Shown here one piece after another: positions 11,385 to 23,291 of a DNA stretch of 64,000 nucleotides. The stretch comes from Zygaena filipendulae (lineage: Eukaryota > Arthropoda > Insecta > Lepidoptera > Zygaenidae): contig OU015653.1 in assembly GCA_907165275.2 (NCBI GenBank), positions 13,112,001 through 13,176,000 of the forward strand. The letters run 5' to 3'. How positions within the stretch are numbered: the stretch's first letter is position 1; each line of letters opens with the position of its first letter. The position numbers and the translations under genes are program-made. Under the pieces are notes generated by a model. It did not search any database and was not told the origin of the DNA. It worked only from the letters and a program-made list of their open reading frames with translations.

Positions 11385-11509
11385 AACTGTATATCGAATG
11401 TCGAGTGTCATGTGTACAATGTCGGCTGAACATAAAAATATCTTCTCGTCACTGATCTCGCAGTCTTCATTTTATTAAAAAGTAATCCATTACGGCCAGC
11501 CAAATCCAC

Positions 11510-11655
11510 AATATAATCCACTTCACAACACACAGATCTACTTGATCCCACACTAAGCTATATAAGCTTGTGTCGTGGTATATACTACACATAATATTAC
11601 ATATATATTATACTATAGGTATATATATACACACCCGGACTGGAAAATGGAAAAA
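11510..11655. repeat. Interspersed repeat shared with 53962-54108
   Basis: Shared blocks in the same order are CACAACACACAGATCTACTT, GCTTGTGTCGTGG, GTATATACTACA and ACTGGAAAATGGAA. It is probably a retroelement 3' region, but the class is unknown. Confidence 0.65.
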
Positions 11656-11764
11656 TAAAATTTGCAAAAAGTAAATATAAAACAATATTTACTTTTTGCA
11701 AAACCAAAAATACTTGATAATTTACGGTTTATAGCTAGGAACAATCTTCAAGGCAACCTGCACC

Positions 11765-12775
11765 TACACGGAGAGAATTCAATCAGAGCGAAGAGATCAA
11801 ATCGCTGTATAAAAGATATTGTGTTGTCGACATAATATCAGTGACCAGCGACACAGGGACGGACCCCGCGCGCTGTCAATTAAGTGCAAACCACAGTTTA
11901 CTAACCAAATATTGTTCCCAGCCGAACACCGGCAGCAGAAATGCTGGTGACCAATAACCAAATATGGTGCCCAACCGAACACCGGCAGCAGAAATGCTGG
12001 TGACCAATAACCAAATATGGTGCCCAACCGAACACCGGCAGCAGAAATGCTGGTGACCAATAACCAAATATGGTGCCCAACCGAACACCGGCAGCAGAAA
12101 TGCTGGTGACCAATAACCAAATATGGTGCCCAACCGAACACCGGCAGCAGAAATGCTGGTGACCAATAACCAAATATGGTGCCCAACCGAACACCGGCAG
12201 CAGAAATGCTGGTGACCAATAACCAAATATGGTGCCCAACCGAACACCGGCAGCAGAAATGCTGGTGACCAATAACCAAATATGGTGCCCAACCGAACAC
12301 CGGCAGCAGAAATGCTGGTGACCAATAACCAAATATGGTGCCCAACCGAACACCGGCAGCAGAAATGCTGGTGACCAATAACCAAATGTGGTGTCCAACC
12401 GAACACCGGCAGCAGAAATGCTGGTGACCAATAACCAAATATGGTGCCCAACCGAACACCAGCAGCAGAAATACTGGTGACCAATAACCAAATATGGTGC
12501 CCAACCGAACACTGGCAGCAGAAATACTGGTGACCAATAACCAAATATGGTGCCCAACCGAACACCGGCAGCAGAAATGCTGGTGACCAATAACCAAATA
12601 TGGTGCCCAACCGAACACCGGCAGCAGAAATGCTGGTGACCAATAACCAAATATGGTGCCTAACCGAACACCGGCAGCAGAAATGCTGGTGACCAATAAC
12701 CAAATATGGTGCCTAACCGAACACCGGCAGCAGAAATGCTGGTGATCAATCTTCGGTGGGGACCTTTCGGTCGCA
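11765..12775 (-). mobile_element. Repeat family M copy with internal minisatellite
   Basis: Read on the minus strand it begins TTTGCGACCGAAAGGTCC, continues through the amplified 53-bp units, then has GCACTTAATTGACAGCG, TCACTGATATTATGTCG and TCTCTCCGTGTAGGTGC. The order matches the single-unit copies at 6637 and 19963. Confidence 0.8.
11914..12745 (-). repeat. 53-bp minisatellite, 16 core copies
   Basis: The landmark GGCAGCAGAA recurs every 53 bp from 11931 to 12726, giving 15 exact periods and 16 cores. Units are nearly identical, with a few shared variants (ACTGGCAGC, ATACTGG, CAAATGTGG) clustered at 12380-12540. Because 53 is not divisible by 3 and the unit has no minus-strand stop in any frame, three overlapping open frames of 249-299 codons run through it. 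These are artefacts of repetition, not genes. Confidence 0.95.
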
Positions 12776-13135
12776 AACTTTAGCTAACAAATCCCTATTT
12801 CCCTCTCAGGGTAAAGGCGATAGGAAAATAATAACAGAAAATATTTCGGGGTGGGTGTAGGCCTTGGTGTAGACTAACATCATAACTTAAAATTACATTG
12901 ACGGATTATTATAATTTTTAAATAAAAAAATAGGTACCTACTATGCTATTGGAAATAAAAGATAAATAAAAAGGTAAAAATTTATTTACATCAAGTTGCC
13001 TGATATAAAAGAATAATTAATTCAACCTTAAAATAAATACGCACCTACCTAGAATTCGCCTATAGCATTAATTAAATAGTCCCCCGAAGAATCTCTCATG
13101 ACATACCTACGTAATGGCCTACAAAAGTATGAATA

Positions 13136-13305
13136 CGTTTCAATTCAATTCAAATATTTTTATTCAATTTTGGCTTTTATGTATGGCTTTTTTGATGTCA
13201 ACAATAATTACAATAATTATGGCAGTAGGTGCCATAAAACATCCGCCTTTTACAGCTATGGACGAAGAGAAGCTTCGCAGTATCTTGAAAACTGAAACCT
13301 AATTA
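13136..13305 (-). mobile_element. Non-LTR retrotransposon 3' end with TTGAA tail
   Basis: On the minus strand a GAATAAAAATATTTGAATTG end leads into short TTGAA repeats. The body, to about 13305, is short and not identifiable. Confidence 0.4.
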
Positions 13306-13723
13306 GCTGAATTTATTGTTTGTCGGTACAGACAAAATTGTAAGCAACGTGGGTATAATGTTTAAGAAGCCGATCGAGATAACATTCAGTGGATCGGACC
13401 TTGAGGAATCTAACGATGTTAAGACAGTTGTGTTTTATCTTCAAGATGTAGGTACAAAGACTGGCTGAAAACTCAGCAACAAGTAAGGAACATCAGGTGC
13501 GCTCCCATACGATATAATCATTTAGGGAACTCGCGTATTCATATGTACGTCTAGTTGTAGTTAAGCAGTCGCGAATATCACTGTGAAAATAATAAGAAAC
13601 TCGTATTTCGATTCAATGAATGAACGTTTGGATGGATTTGGATAAGAAATGGAAATAAAATAATAACACGACAGCGAACCTAAATAGTGATTATTATTAT
13701 CAGTAACAAAATTATAAAGTTAT

Positions 13724-13905
13724 TAGCTGCGCCCGCGGTTTCACCCGCGTGAGTTTCGTAATTTCCGCAGGAACTCCCTTTAGGGGGATGAAAAATAGAT
13801 GTTGTCCGATTCTCAGACATACTGAATATGCATACAAAATTTCATAACAATCGGTCAAGCCGTTTCGGAGGAACGAACGAACTTTTGACACGAGAATTTT
13901 ATATA
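13724..13905 (-). mobile_element. Helitron-like relative, diverged
   Basis: It carries TAGCTGCGCCCGCGGTTTCA, TTTCCGCAGGAACTCC, ATACAAAATTTCATAACAAT and CAAGCCGTTTCGGAGGAA. It is a diverged branch of the Helitron-like family and its start is not clear. Confidence 0.5.
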
Positions 13906-13967
13906 TTAGATATCATAGGTGACTATTATTGTCATTTATACTTATATAATAAGGATAAAATATTTGC

Positions 13968-14174
13968 TCCTGCTAATATTATAAATTTTAAAGTGTGGAT
14001 GTTTGGATGATTGGATGTTTGTTACTCAATCACGCAAAAACGGCTGAACGGTTTCGGATGAAATTTGGCATGCACGTTGTCAGGGGTACAGAGAAGAACT
14101 TAGGGTACTTTTTATCCCGGAATCCCCGCGGGAACTCCGAAATTACCGCGGGTGAAACCGCGGGCCACAGCTAG
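13968..14174 (+). mobile_element. Helitron-like element, complete copy
   Basis: It runs from TCCTGCTAATATTATAAATT to GGCCACAGCTAG, next to T. Near the start it has three loose GGATGTTTG motifs, the unexpanded state of the array at 56-57.5 kb. Confidence 0.8.
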
Positions 14175-14288
14175 TGGTACTATAAATTATTTATTTCAGT
14201 TCCTTTACGTACTGGATAATTCTAATTTAGTACCTAGTCGTTCGATAACGGTTTATTGATATTGAAAAATATTTCATTGTTGGTACTT

Positions 14289-14469
14289 ATTACTACTTCA
14301 CTCATCATAGTATAAAACAAAGTCGCTTCCCGCTGTCTGTCCCTATGTATGCTTAGATCTTTAAAACTACGCAACGGATTTTCATGCGGTTTTCGCCAAT
14401 AGATAAAGTGATTCATGAGGAAGGTTTATATCAATATTTTATCCTGGAATTCCTATGGGGGACAGCTAG
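14289..14469 (+). mobile_element. Helitron-like element, family B relative
   Basis: It carries CTGTCTGTCCCTATGT, ACGGATTTTCATGCGGTTTT, TATCCTGGAATTCC and a GGACAGCTAG end. Fragments with the same blocks lie at 18305-18430 and 52060-52255. Confidence 0.6.
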
Positions 14470-15154
14470 TATTACATATATCGCAGTATTGTTAGCTATT
14501 ATATGAAGAAAACCCAAGTGAATACAATATTTTATTCAGTGACGCGAATCTATCCGCAGTTCGACAGTTTCCCAAGTTAAGACGGAGTTAACACCCGTGA
14601 CCTGTGACTCCCGAACAAAGATGGAAGCACCGACAAATAAGTTCTTTTCTTCTCTTTACATATACACTCATATTTTATTCCTATTCTTTTTTAAATCGAA
14701 TTTCTACACATAGATATGTATGTAAATTATCAACTTTTCCTTTGTGCTTTCGTAGTTTTTCCACTCCCTTCTTATAAAAGACACATTATTATAATATCTG
14801 TCACAAGCAATGAATAGAATGTCTTTGGTCACAAGCCGTTTTCTTCAAGTGTGACTTTGAACGCAATAAGAGTAAAAAGATTGATTCCGACGGAGAAGAG
14901 GTTTCGCTTCTGTCACGAATGTAAGTACGTTAAATCGTAACGTTCTTTTTCTACAGTACCCTTAGACAAGTTTACAATCTATAAGTAGTCGTTATCGCTA
15001 TAGAAAACTAAGGAACTTATCGTCATGTCACGACTCACGTGGTCGCAAAAGATCATCCAAAGTTAAATTTTTTGCGACGGTTCCTTAGCTTTCTGCAGCG
15101 ATGAAGATTGTCAACTTGGATAAGGGGGCAAGTGGCACTAAGGGCATTATGCTA

Positions 15155-15358
15155 ACTGATATTACTAACGCGGATGTGAGTTTGTTTGTTTGTTTGTTTG
15201 TTATGCTTACACGATCGTCATGAAATTTCGCATAGGTACACCTTGTTTATACTGGGTGCAGAAAAAGACATGATATGGAACCTACCAGGTATATGGTATG
15301 GTAGGAATTCGCGCGTTGAACACTGAAACTAACACGGGGGAAAACGCAGGGCACAGTT
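15155..15358 (+). mobile_element. Helitron-like element, degraded
   Basis: It carries ATTACTAACGCGGATGTG, GTTTGTTTGTTTGTTTG, CATGAAATTTCGCATAGG and CGCAGGGCACAG, but lacks a clean CTAG end. Confidence 0.6.
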
Positions 15359-15411
15359 ATAGTTATTATTAATATATAACAATGTATGGCAAACAATCAA
15401 GTGCAAAAATA

Positions 15412-15836
15412 AAACCGGCCAGGCGTGAGTCGGACTCGCGCACGAAGGGTTCCGTATATCTATAAACACAGCAAAAAAAAAAAAACCATAAATACTTGTT
15501 TTATTTTGATTTACTTATTTAATTTTAAAATTCATAAATAACTAAATATTCTGTGATTATTTTAAGCGTCTACCTGTTGCCGTTATTAATATCAAGCAAA
15601 AACGAACAAAAAAATCACATTTCTTGAATGGGAGCCCCCATAATATTTTATTCTGTTTTTTTAGCAAGTATTTTGCTGTTATAGCGGCAACAGAAATACA
15701 TTATCTGTGAAAACTTCACCTGCCTGTCACAGTTTACCATACACCACCTGGTGACAGACGCACAGACTGACGGATGGACAACGAAGTCTTAGTTATAGGG
15801 TCCCGTTTTACCCTTCGGGTACGGAACCCTAAAAAC
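15412..15836 (+). mobile_element. Lepidopteran interspersed repeat with GGGTTCCGTA and GGAACCCTAAAAA ends
   Basis: It starts CCGGCCAGGCGTGAGTCGGA, has GAAGGGTTCCGTATATC, TTATAGCGGCAACAGAAATA, ACAGACGCACAGACTGACGG and TAGGGTCCCGTTTTACCC, and ends GGTACGGAACCCTAAAAA. I recognise this order as a repeat common in moths and butterflies; its class is not clear from sequence alone. A minus-strand scrap lies at 19262-19325. Confidence 0.7.
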
Positions 15837-15849
15837 ATGTCCAAACGAA

Positions 15850-16259
15850 AAAACGAATAAACTTCATTTCATTTCATTTCATTTCATTTCATTTCATTTC
15901 ATTTCATTTCATTTCATTTCATTTCATTTCATTTCATTTCATTTCATTTCATTTCATTTCATTTCATTTCATTTCATTTCATTTCATTTCATTTCATTTC
16001 ATTTCATTTCATTTCATTTCATTTCATTTCATTTCATTTCATTTCATTTCATTTCATTTCATTTCATTTCATTTCATTTCATTTCATTTCATTTCATTTC
16101 ATTTCATTTCATTTCATTTCATTTCATTTCATTTCATTTCATTTCATTTCATTTCATTTCATTTCATTTCATTTCATTTCATTTCATTTCATTTCATTTC
16201 ATTTCATTTCATTTCATTTCATTTCATTTCATTTCATTTCATTTCATTTCATTTCATTT
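15850..16259 (+). repeat. (ATTTC)n microsatellite, about 79 units
   Basis: An uninterrupted ATTTC array of about 396 bp starts right after ACGAATAAACTTC. The AATAAA just before the array suggests that it is the tail of a 5'-truncated non-LTR element of the same family as those at 37925 and 63615, whose AATAAA signal is also followed by ATTTC units. Confidence 0.9.
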
Positions 16260-17151
16260 TATCTGTTGCGATGATACTGCGATGAAGAACGGCCACTATC
16301 TATCTCCTATTATACAATTAAGACTTTAATAACTCAAATGTTGGGTGGCTGGGCAACTGTATTGTTCTACTTCGACTGGGGTTGGCTGGGGTGGGTGTCC
16401 GCCCAGAAGGTGAGAAATATAGTGTTTTATCGGTCGAGAACTGCTCCCGGAGTGATTAACGACCCAAACTTAGCGTTACCTTGTTAACGGAGGTGCGCCG
16501 AAGGATTACCGGGAACATCCACGCTTATTACCGTACCTGCAGACTGTCTCAGGCAGTATAAAATAAATATTTCTTAAACATGCGCGGAAATATTGTCATT
16601 ACTTTTGAATAAAGAACACGCGAAGTATCATATTTACGTAGACTGAAAAACCAAAATCACTTCCCGGCGCGTTCTTTGAATTTGGAACGAAGAGCGCGTC
16701 GGCAATGTTCTATGAAACTTTGTGCTGTTTGAATTTAGAACTCTTTCATCTATCGTATACATTGCGTTCTCGTGGCTGTATAGCCACAGATGCGTTTACA
16801 TTTCGGCACAAACTGTAAAAAAAAAATGGCGGTAAAGCGGAGTTCGTTGTTATTTTGTTATTAATATTAATTAATTTTACTATGTAAAAGGCTCTTTTTT
16901 ATTTCCTTGCATTTTTTTAAGAAAAGCACTATATATGCCTCGGCCGAAATGGCAATTGCCTATTTCGCTGCCTTTGCAATAATGTACTATTAAAGCAGAT
17001 ACCTGGAATTTGTCAGATAGTATAGAGGTGTAAGGTCGTGCGACGACATGGCGACGACAAAATTCCAATGTAAAGATCACTCGCTCATCTAAACCCACGT
17101 TTTCGTCCAAGGTTTTCTTTGTGATCTATTAGTTTTTTTTTTCTTTTTACT

Positions 17152-17337
17152 ATCTGTTCTCGCGGTTTCACCTACGTTAATTTCAGAGTTTCCCCAGGAA
17201 TTCCGGGATATACCCTATGTCCTCGGTACCCTTGATGAAGTGTTATATGAAAACTTGCATGATGATCATTCTAGTGGTTTAGCCTTCGAAGCGTAACAAA
17301 CAAACAAACTCACATTCACATTTATAGAATTAAGGAT
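17152..17337 (-). mobile_element. Helitron-like element, degraded
   Basis: It carries TCGCGGTTTCACCTACGTTA, AGGAATTCCGGGATA, GCATGATGATCATT and CAAACAAACAAACTCACATT, with a weak ATTTATAGAATTAAGGA start. Confidence 0.65.
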
Positions 17338-18304
17338 TAGTTACAATTAAGCGATGATATTATAGAGGACTTGAATAAGTTATTTTAATAAAGATAATAA
17401 TTTAAAAAAATCATAAACCCTGGGGCGTTTTTACTTAAAAAAATCGAGCGTTTTTTTCTTGTAGGAGCCGATTTGAAATCAACAAGTTATGTAGGTACAT
17501 TGGATTTATTTAAAATATAACCAAAGTGAAATATTTTCACATCCACCGCAAATAAGCTCGGAAAATGTTTCGATGACGAAGAATATTCCCAAGAGAAAAA
17601 AATGCCTATAGAAACCCAAGAGTTTCTATAGGCCTTCTTGTTATTTTAAAACTGGAAATGACAGCAAGCTGTCATTTTCAAAGTTTTCAAGTAACAGTAG
17701 AAACCGAAAGTCCATCAATAATTATTATTATATTAATGAGCTACAGGTAGGTACTAAAGGTAAAGGGAAAAGGAAAATGTTCTATGAAAAAAAAATGCGA
17801 TAAAAGCAACTCGGTCTTAAGCTTTTTTTGTCATCAGTGTACCTATTTGGGAACTCTTAATATGCACTTCCAAATGACTCGGAACAGAACATAGAGCTTA
17901 CATGAAAATATAAGATACAATAAAAAACGCTAAAATATTTTTCTTTAGTAGGTACCTATTTGTTGGGTTTGTAGGATATAATTAAGGTTTTTCAAGTACA
18001 TACAAATGTCTTAATTTTGTTTTATGGATGTTTGCTGTCGCATTCGTTGATGTCGTTTGGTAGCTTATTAATCTTGTGTGCTCTCACAAATAACATTGTT
18101 TTCATACCGTAATTACTTTGCGCGTTATAAATTTGAATTGATCTATAGCAAAATTTAGTACCTACATTAGTTTTCGAAATGATCGCTCTATAAGTTTTTA
18201 CAGTAGTAAAAATACTATTGCAATTTTCGTAAATAATAAACAAACGTTATAATAGAGCTAAAATATATTATTAAAATGAGTATTATTTTCGTAAATTGAC
18301 CACT

Positions 18305-18430
18305 AAATATTAAAAAAGGTCGTCCGCCGCATCTGTCTGCTGTCTGTCTGTTTGCGATAAACCCAAAAACTACTTAACGGATTTTCATCCAGTTTTCACC
18401 AATAGAGTGATTTACGAGGTATTTCATATA
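18305..18430 (+). mobile_element. Helitron-like family B fragment
   Basis: It carries GCTGTCTGTCTGTTTGCG, ACTACTTAACGGATTTTC and CAGTTTTCACCAATAGAG. The 3' end is missing. Confidence 0.5.
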
Positions 18431-18847
18431 GTAGGTTTAGGTGTATAATTTGTCAAAGTTTTGTGTCAATTTGTTTGTTGAAATAAAACAATAATTGTCA
18501 TATTTCTACTTCACTTGACTATATATATGCATATATATATATACCTCCTCTCTCTCTATCATACCTATACTCTTCTAGAATTTATATTCCCTATTTATAA
18601 TTCAATCAAATATTACAAACATTTTATGTAACTGGACTTTGAAGCTCAATAACTTGTCCAATTTAGTTGCCAAATAATGATGATTAAACAAACTGAAAGA
18701 GGTTCTTAGAACTTTAATATAATATCCAATTCATATTTTAATTGGACACCTACAGAGAAAAAAGAAATCATAGAAAAAATCAGAAATCAAAATAATTTGT
18801 ATAGAAAATGTTTCTATAAATTGGTCCTTATATTTACGTATTCATTA

Positions 18848-18925
18848 GATAGGACAAGCTCCCCGCAGTTTCACCTGCGTTAATTTTAGACTTCTTGCGA
18901 GAATTCCGGGATGAAAAAATGTGAC
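18848..18925 (-). mobile_element. Helitron-like 3' fragment
   Basis: It carries CCCCGCAGTTTCACCTGCG, TTCTTGCGAGAATTCCGGG and ATGAAAAA. The rest is lost. Confidence 0.5.
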
Positions 18926-19261
18926 AAAGAAATTGGAACTGACTAAAAAACGCGAAAAATGCACGAAATGAAAAGCGAAAAAAAAAAAGCCTACCTAAAA
19001 TACAAAAACGCACGAAATACTTACATAATAATAATTATTATTGGTCTGTGCAATTAGCAACCTAATTTGAACAACTACTGTTCATGTCAAAATCATTAGT
19101 TTGAAACCATATTAAGTATAATTAAATAATATAATTAACAATATTGTCTTATACAACCAACAAGTATAGGTACCTACAGGAAAAAATCAGAAAATATTGT
19201 AAAATATTTGCAATTAAATCATAAAAAATATAGTCTTTATTTAAACTACGTACAGTCATGG

Positions 19262-19325
19262 TACGCGCGGTCATTTACGGAACCCTCGGTGGGCGAATCC
19301 GACTCTCACTTGTCCGATTTTTTTA
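19262..19325 (-). mobile_element. Fragment of the repeat at 15412
   Basis: It is the reverse complement of the start of that repeat: TACGGAACCCTCGG, GAATCCGACTCTCACTTG, then CCGATTTTTTTA. Confidence 0.6.
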
Positions 19326-19962
19326 CCACACTAAGATATATTTTTAAATTGTCTACACTATTTTTAAATATCTACTATCTTTAGGTGTTTATTCTTTTTT
19401 ACTTGCATGTTGTCTTCGTCTATAACTGTGATGTCACTCAGTGCGTTTCTTCTGTTATATTTCATGCTCTTGTAGTGGTGCACGTTATGTTGACGATCAA
19501 TAAATAAAATAAAATAAAAATAAAGCAAAAGGTGGACATGCCTCCAGTGTATCCAGCGGCAGCTGTCGCTAACAGCATTATTCCGCTCCCGTCGGAACGT
19601 AACCGATGCTGGTACGCTAACGAAACTTCTTCAATAACTTTCATCGAACAAATCCATCTATTATTATCTATTGAAAAGTTGTACATGGTGTACAGGTTAC
19701 CCATTGCAGGAGGTTGGTCAGTAATAATCAGATTCTCGTTCTATGTAACTAAAGAAAGAAAAAAGAAAATTAATTGTAATTTGTTGACGTAGAAAAAGTT
19801 ATCCACAAAAACTGAGCACCCATTTGCCACTAAAGGTTATTTTCAACGCCCCTTTCCTTTGCATTGCCGCTGGCTTACCGACAAATGAAATGTTAAAGAT
19901 TATTCACCCGATAAATTCATACGTTAACTTACCCTGAAAGAAAAATTGGGGCTTGTTCGGTA

Positions 19963-20180
19963 AGTTAAGTTCGCGACCGAAAACTTCCTCACCGAAGATT
20001 GTTCAACAGTATTTCCGCTACCAGTGTTCGAATGGGCACCATATTTGTCCAGTACTCTCCCGTAGTGTGCACATTATTGACACCGTGCGGAGTCGGTCAC
20101 TGTGCTTGCTGGTCACTGAAATTGTGTCGCCTACGGTAAAAATCATGCGGCTTTAGTCACCCATGTAGAGGGTCTCTGGT
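19963..20180 (+). mobile_element. Repeat family M, single-unit copy
   Basis: It carries AAGTTCGCGACCGAAAAC, TCACCGAAGATTGTTCAAC, one diverged CCAGTGTTCGAATGGGCACC unit, CACATTATTGACACCGTG and CACTGAAATTGTGTCGCC. It is a clean outgroup for the amplified copy at 11765. Confidence 0.75.
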
Positions 20181-20694
20181 CGACTGCATGCGAGAGAAGT
20201 GTGACGGCAGCTTGCGCGCGCGACGATATGAAACAAAAAAAAACCTTAAACACCACCACCTTATTGATTGACTCTATCTATGTATTTATATGAAATTCTA
20301 GTTGTTTCAATATTTAGAAAAATATTTATTAACAATTCCTTTTCATTAAATCTAAATCAATTAAGAACGTACCTACCTGTTATATAGCGCAGCAGTTGCA
20401 CTCCTGTATGCCTCTTAATTTCGAAAAAACCTCATTTTGAAACAAGAAAAGAATTTATAAAATCCGTTGAACGAAAGGCGAAAGAGCTGGAGGCATGTGC
20501 TGAATATTAAAAAGCATTTATATAAAACAGGAGTATAGCACTTTATGAGGGTGAATTCCCTCCGAGTACATAATCTTACATAATAAATGCAACGGACGCG
20601 GCCGTATCGAATAGGGATTTAACGGTAATATAGAGGATCGAGTTCATCAAAAGACTATATCCTGTTTATCTTTAAGTTTCAGATCTTTCACAGT

Positions 20695-20950
20695 CATTTT
20701 AATGATTACTTACTATACTATACACATAACTTTAAGTGAAGATTTTTAATTGTGCAATGAGCTCAATACTAATAATCTTGTTTTCTTTATTGATGTATTG
20801 TAACAATTGTTGGTAAACTTTTTGAATAAATAAATAAATAAATAAAAACAAAACTTTTGTAATCAAAGATGTTCATTAAATTAATGTAAATTGGCTAAAT
20901 TAAACTTATTGTTTAAATGCCAAATAACATAAGTGCGGCCGTAAATCAAG
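20695..20950. mobile_element. Relative of the palindromic MITE, with an inserted retroelement end
   Basis: AATGATTACTTACT and GAAGATTTTTAA match the left arm of the MITE at 57817. After about 105 bp ending in (AAAT)n, the arm resumes with AAACAAAACTTTTGTAATCA and continues to the GTGCGGCCGTAA end. The insert (about 20745-20850) looks like a short non-LTR 3' end with its AAAT tail. Confidence 0.55.
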
Positions 20951-20964
20951 TATTAAAGCGAATA

Positions 20965-21122
20965 TTAAGCTGTGCCCTGAGGTTTCTCTCCACGCTAATT
21001 TCGAATTACCCGCAGTGATTCCCGTATAAAAATTATCATATTATGTCTTTTTCTGTTTGAGTGGTTAAAGGAGCGAAAATGTAACAGACAGAGCTACTTT
21101 CAGATTTATAATATTAGTATGC
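20965..21122 (-). mobile_element. Helitron-like element, degraded
   Basis: It carries AAGCTGTGCCCTGAGGTTTC, ATTATGTCTTTTTCTGT and TTTATAATATTAGTATGC. The middle is shortened. Confidence 0.6.
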
Positions 21123-21167
21123 ATGCTATATAGTATATTATACCTACCTTATGTTGCTGTATGCTGT

Positions 21168-21450
21168 GCCCCATGGTTTCACCCGCGTTAAACGATTTTA
21201 TATGGTTAACAACGTTTTTCCCGACATCCGATTTATGTATTCCTTCATACATAAAATGTAAGTATATAAATTATTTATAAATTTTCATAACTTCAACCGT
21301 TTACGCAGCACGCGCAACGGAAGCTCTCAAAAGGAATATTTTTCTCTCGTTTTTGCAATATTTTTCATCGGTGTTCCGTACTATTGGACGTAGTGTGATG
21401 TTACCTATATTCGAAACAGACAAACAAACACTTGAGCTTTATAATTAGTA
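21168..21450 (-). mobile_element. Helitron-like element with unusual interior
   Basis: The end ATGCTGTGCCCCATGGTTTC and CACCCGCGTTAAA is clear, and the far end has AACAGACAAACAAACAC followed by TTTATAATTAGTAATAGATT. The 200 bp between does not match the other copies. Confidence 0.45.
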
Positions 21451-21558
21451 ATAGATTAGTTATTAAGCCCACTAAAATATAATGTGGATGAGTCAATTTT
21501 GTTATTTTCTTGAAGCCCTTCAATCTTGACTACCCTGACCTAGCACATCGGAGTTCTA

Positions 21559-21882
21559 GGGGATGTTAACGACTTTTAAAAATCAGAATTCTAATTCATT
21601 CGTCTTTTAGAAAATTAAAGATCATTAGACACGTATTTTTTTATTTTTCAAATAAATGAAAATACACAGAGATAAAGCGCATTAAAGTTTAGGGTGGGGG
21701 CTCGTGACGTCACTTACCGCTACAAGCCGCCATACAAACTGCACTAGTTAGTGACATTACGCGAAATTTCAACTCAATGTATCACTGTTTTTTTTTTTAT
21801 CACTTAAAAAAAGAAAAAAATCGTGTTCAATATTTTTTATTAATCTACAAGATAAACTAAAAAAAATTTGTCAAATAGCCCA
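21559..21882. mobile_element. MITE family A, copy 1
   Basis: Shared family blocks are AGACACGTATTTTTTT, GATAAAGCGCATTAAAGTTT, GGGGGCTCGTGACGTCAC, CGCGAAATTTCAACTCAATG and CAATATTTTTTATTAATCTA. The two ends are mutually inverted (GGGGATGTT and AATAGCCC). Four more copies lie at 32203, 55071, 55820 and 60960. Confidence 0.75.
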
Positions 21883-23291
21883 TTACAAAATACTAGCATT
21901 TTCTGTCGTTGGCATCATATTTACAAATTAACGTAATAAACAACACACAGGTACCTTTTTTATAAGAAAAGTTCCACTACGATATCTTTCAAATCGTTTG
22001 AGTTACCCTTTGACAGAAAAAAAGTTGATTGATACGTAAATAAAACCACAGTTTCTCGTACGTTAGAGATTATTATTTTGCCCCTTTTGCACACAGAGTG
22101 AACGACAAAGGCTCCAAAATGATGTGGTATTATATACGTAGGTACGTGCCTACGTTATTTTTTTCCTTTGAGACGATAAGTATTTGATATGTGAATATTA
22201 AATCATATTGAACACTATTGTGTCGTATTAAAATGAAGCTCATACGAGCATATCTTTTTAGTGTTCTCAAAGTTAATCATTCTTATTTACATAGATCAGA
22301 GAAAAGGGGGTTCAAGATGATAAGCAAAATTTTGCCAAAAAAATTAAACCCACTTCAAGATTTCCGTTGTCTGTCTCCGGAAGTCATCGTCAGATCTACA
22401 TGAAATTGAAATAGGACCATTTCGGAATTTTCGAACAAAAAAAGAATTTTGCAAATCCGTCTTTCTGAAGTCGGTTCAAAATAAGAGTCCCACCAAAAAC
22501 ATTTTCATGTAAAATGTTGCCAAGACGAGCATATGACTCGCAAAAAAGTTATCAGATCTCATGTAGAGCCAAGCTTTTAACTCTACACGCTCTACTCTAC
22601 AACTTCACAAATTCTCCTTAGTCAAAATATGTGATGGGCATTTCACTACATTGGTTTATCCAGTTCATTATTTTTCACAATATAGTCTGTAGTAACGAAT
22701 TGGTTTACTTAACACCAATAGTTACAGTAACAGATAGTACTAGGCTCACATAAATTGTCAGGAGGGGTCACGATCGCTGACAACCAATCTGCCTACTCCC
22801 CCATGCTCGTCGCAGCCGACCGCAGCGGTAATGAGCTTGTTTGTCTCTGGTTTAACAACTCCTTGCACGTTCTGTTTACCTGATAGAAATCTATTTGTTT
22901 CACTGCGTCACTTAGCTCACAGAATTTCATCAGTTACGTAGTACTCGCCACTTAGGTTTTAAACATAATTTTTCATTTTTGAGATCATTTCAATTTGAAA
23001 AATATTTTTCTTGAAATATCCGGAAATCATATATCGATGTGTCAACAGACTAAGGATATAGAAGTAACGTATAATATTTATACATAATTTACTTTGGATT
23101 CTTAAATACCTATACATATTAGCAGATGCCTGCGGTTTCACTCGCGTGTTTTGTGGTTTCCTGGGGAGTCTTGCTAGTACGGAGAAAAAGTATCCTAAAT
23201 ATTAAACCAGGTCATAAACAAGCAGTCTCATTAAATTATGCCAAAAGTTTTAGTGTGACATAATTAAAAAAAAAAACATTTTTTTTCAACG

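Noticed and set aside
11797..12703. Three overlapping open frames of 249-299 codons on the minus strand
   Set aside because: They exist because the 53-bp unit lacks minus-strand stops and cycles through all frames. Single-unit relatives show no conserved frame.
11914..12745. CRISPR-like array
   Set aside because: The 53-bp units are contiguous and nearly identical along their whole length, so there are no spacers.
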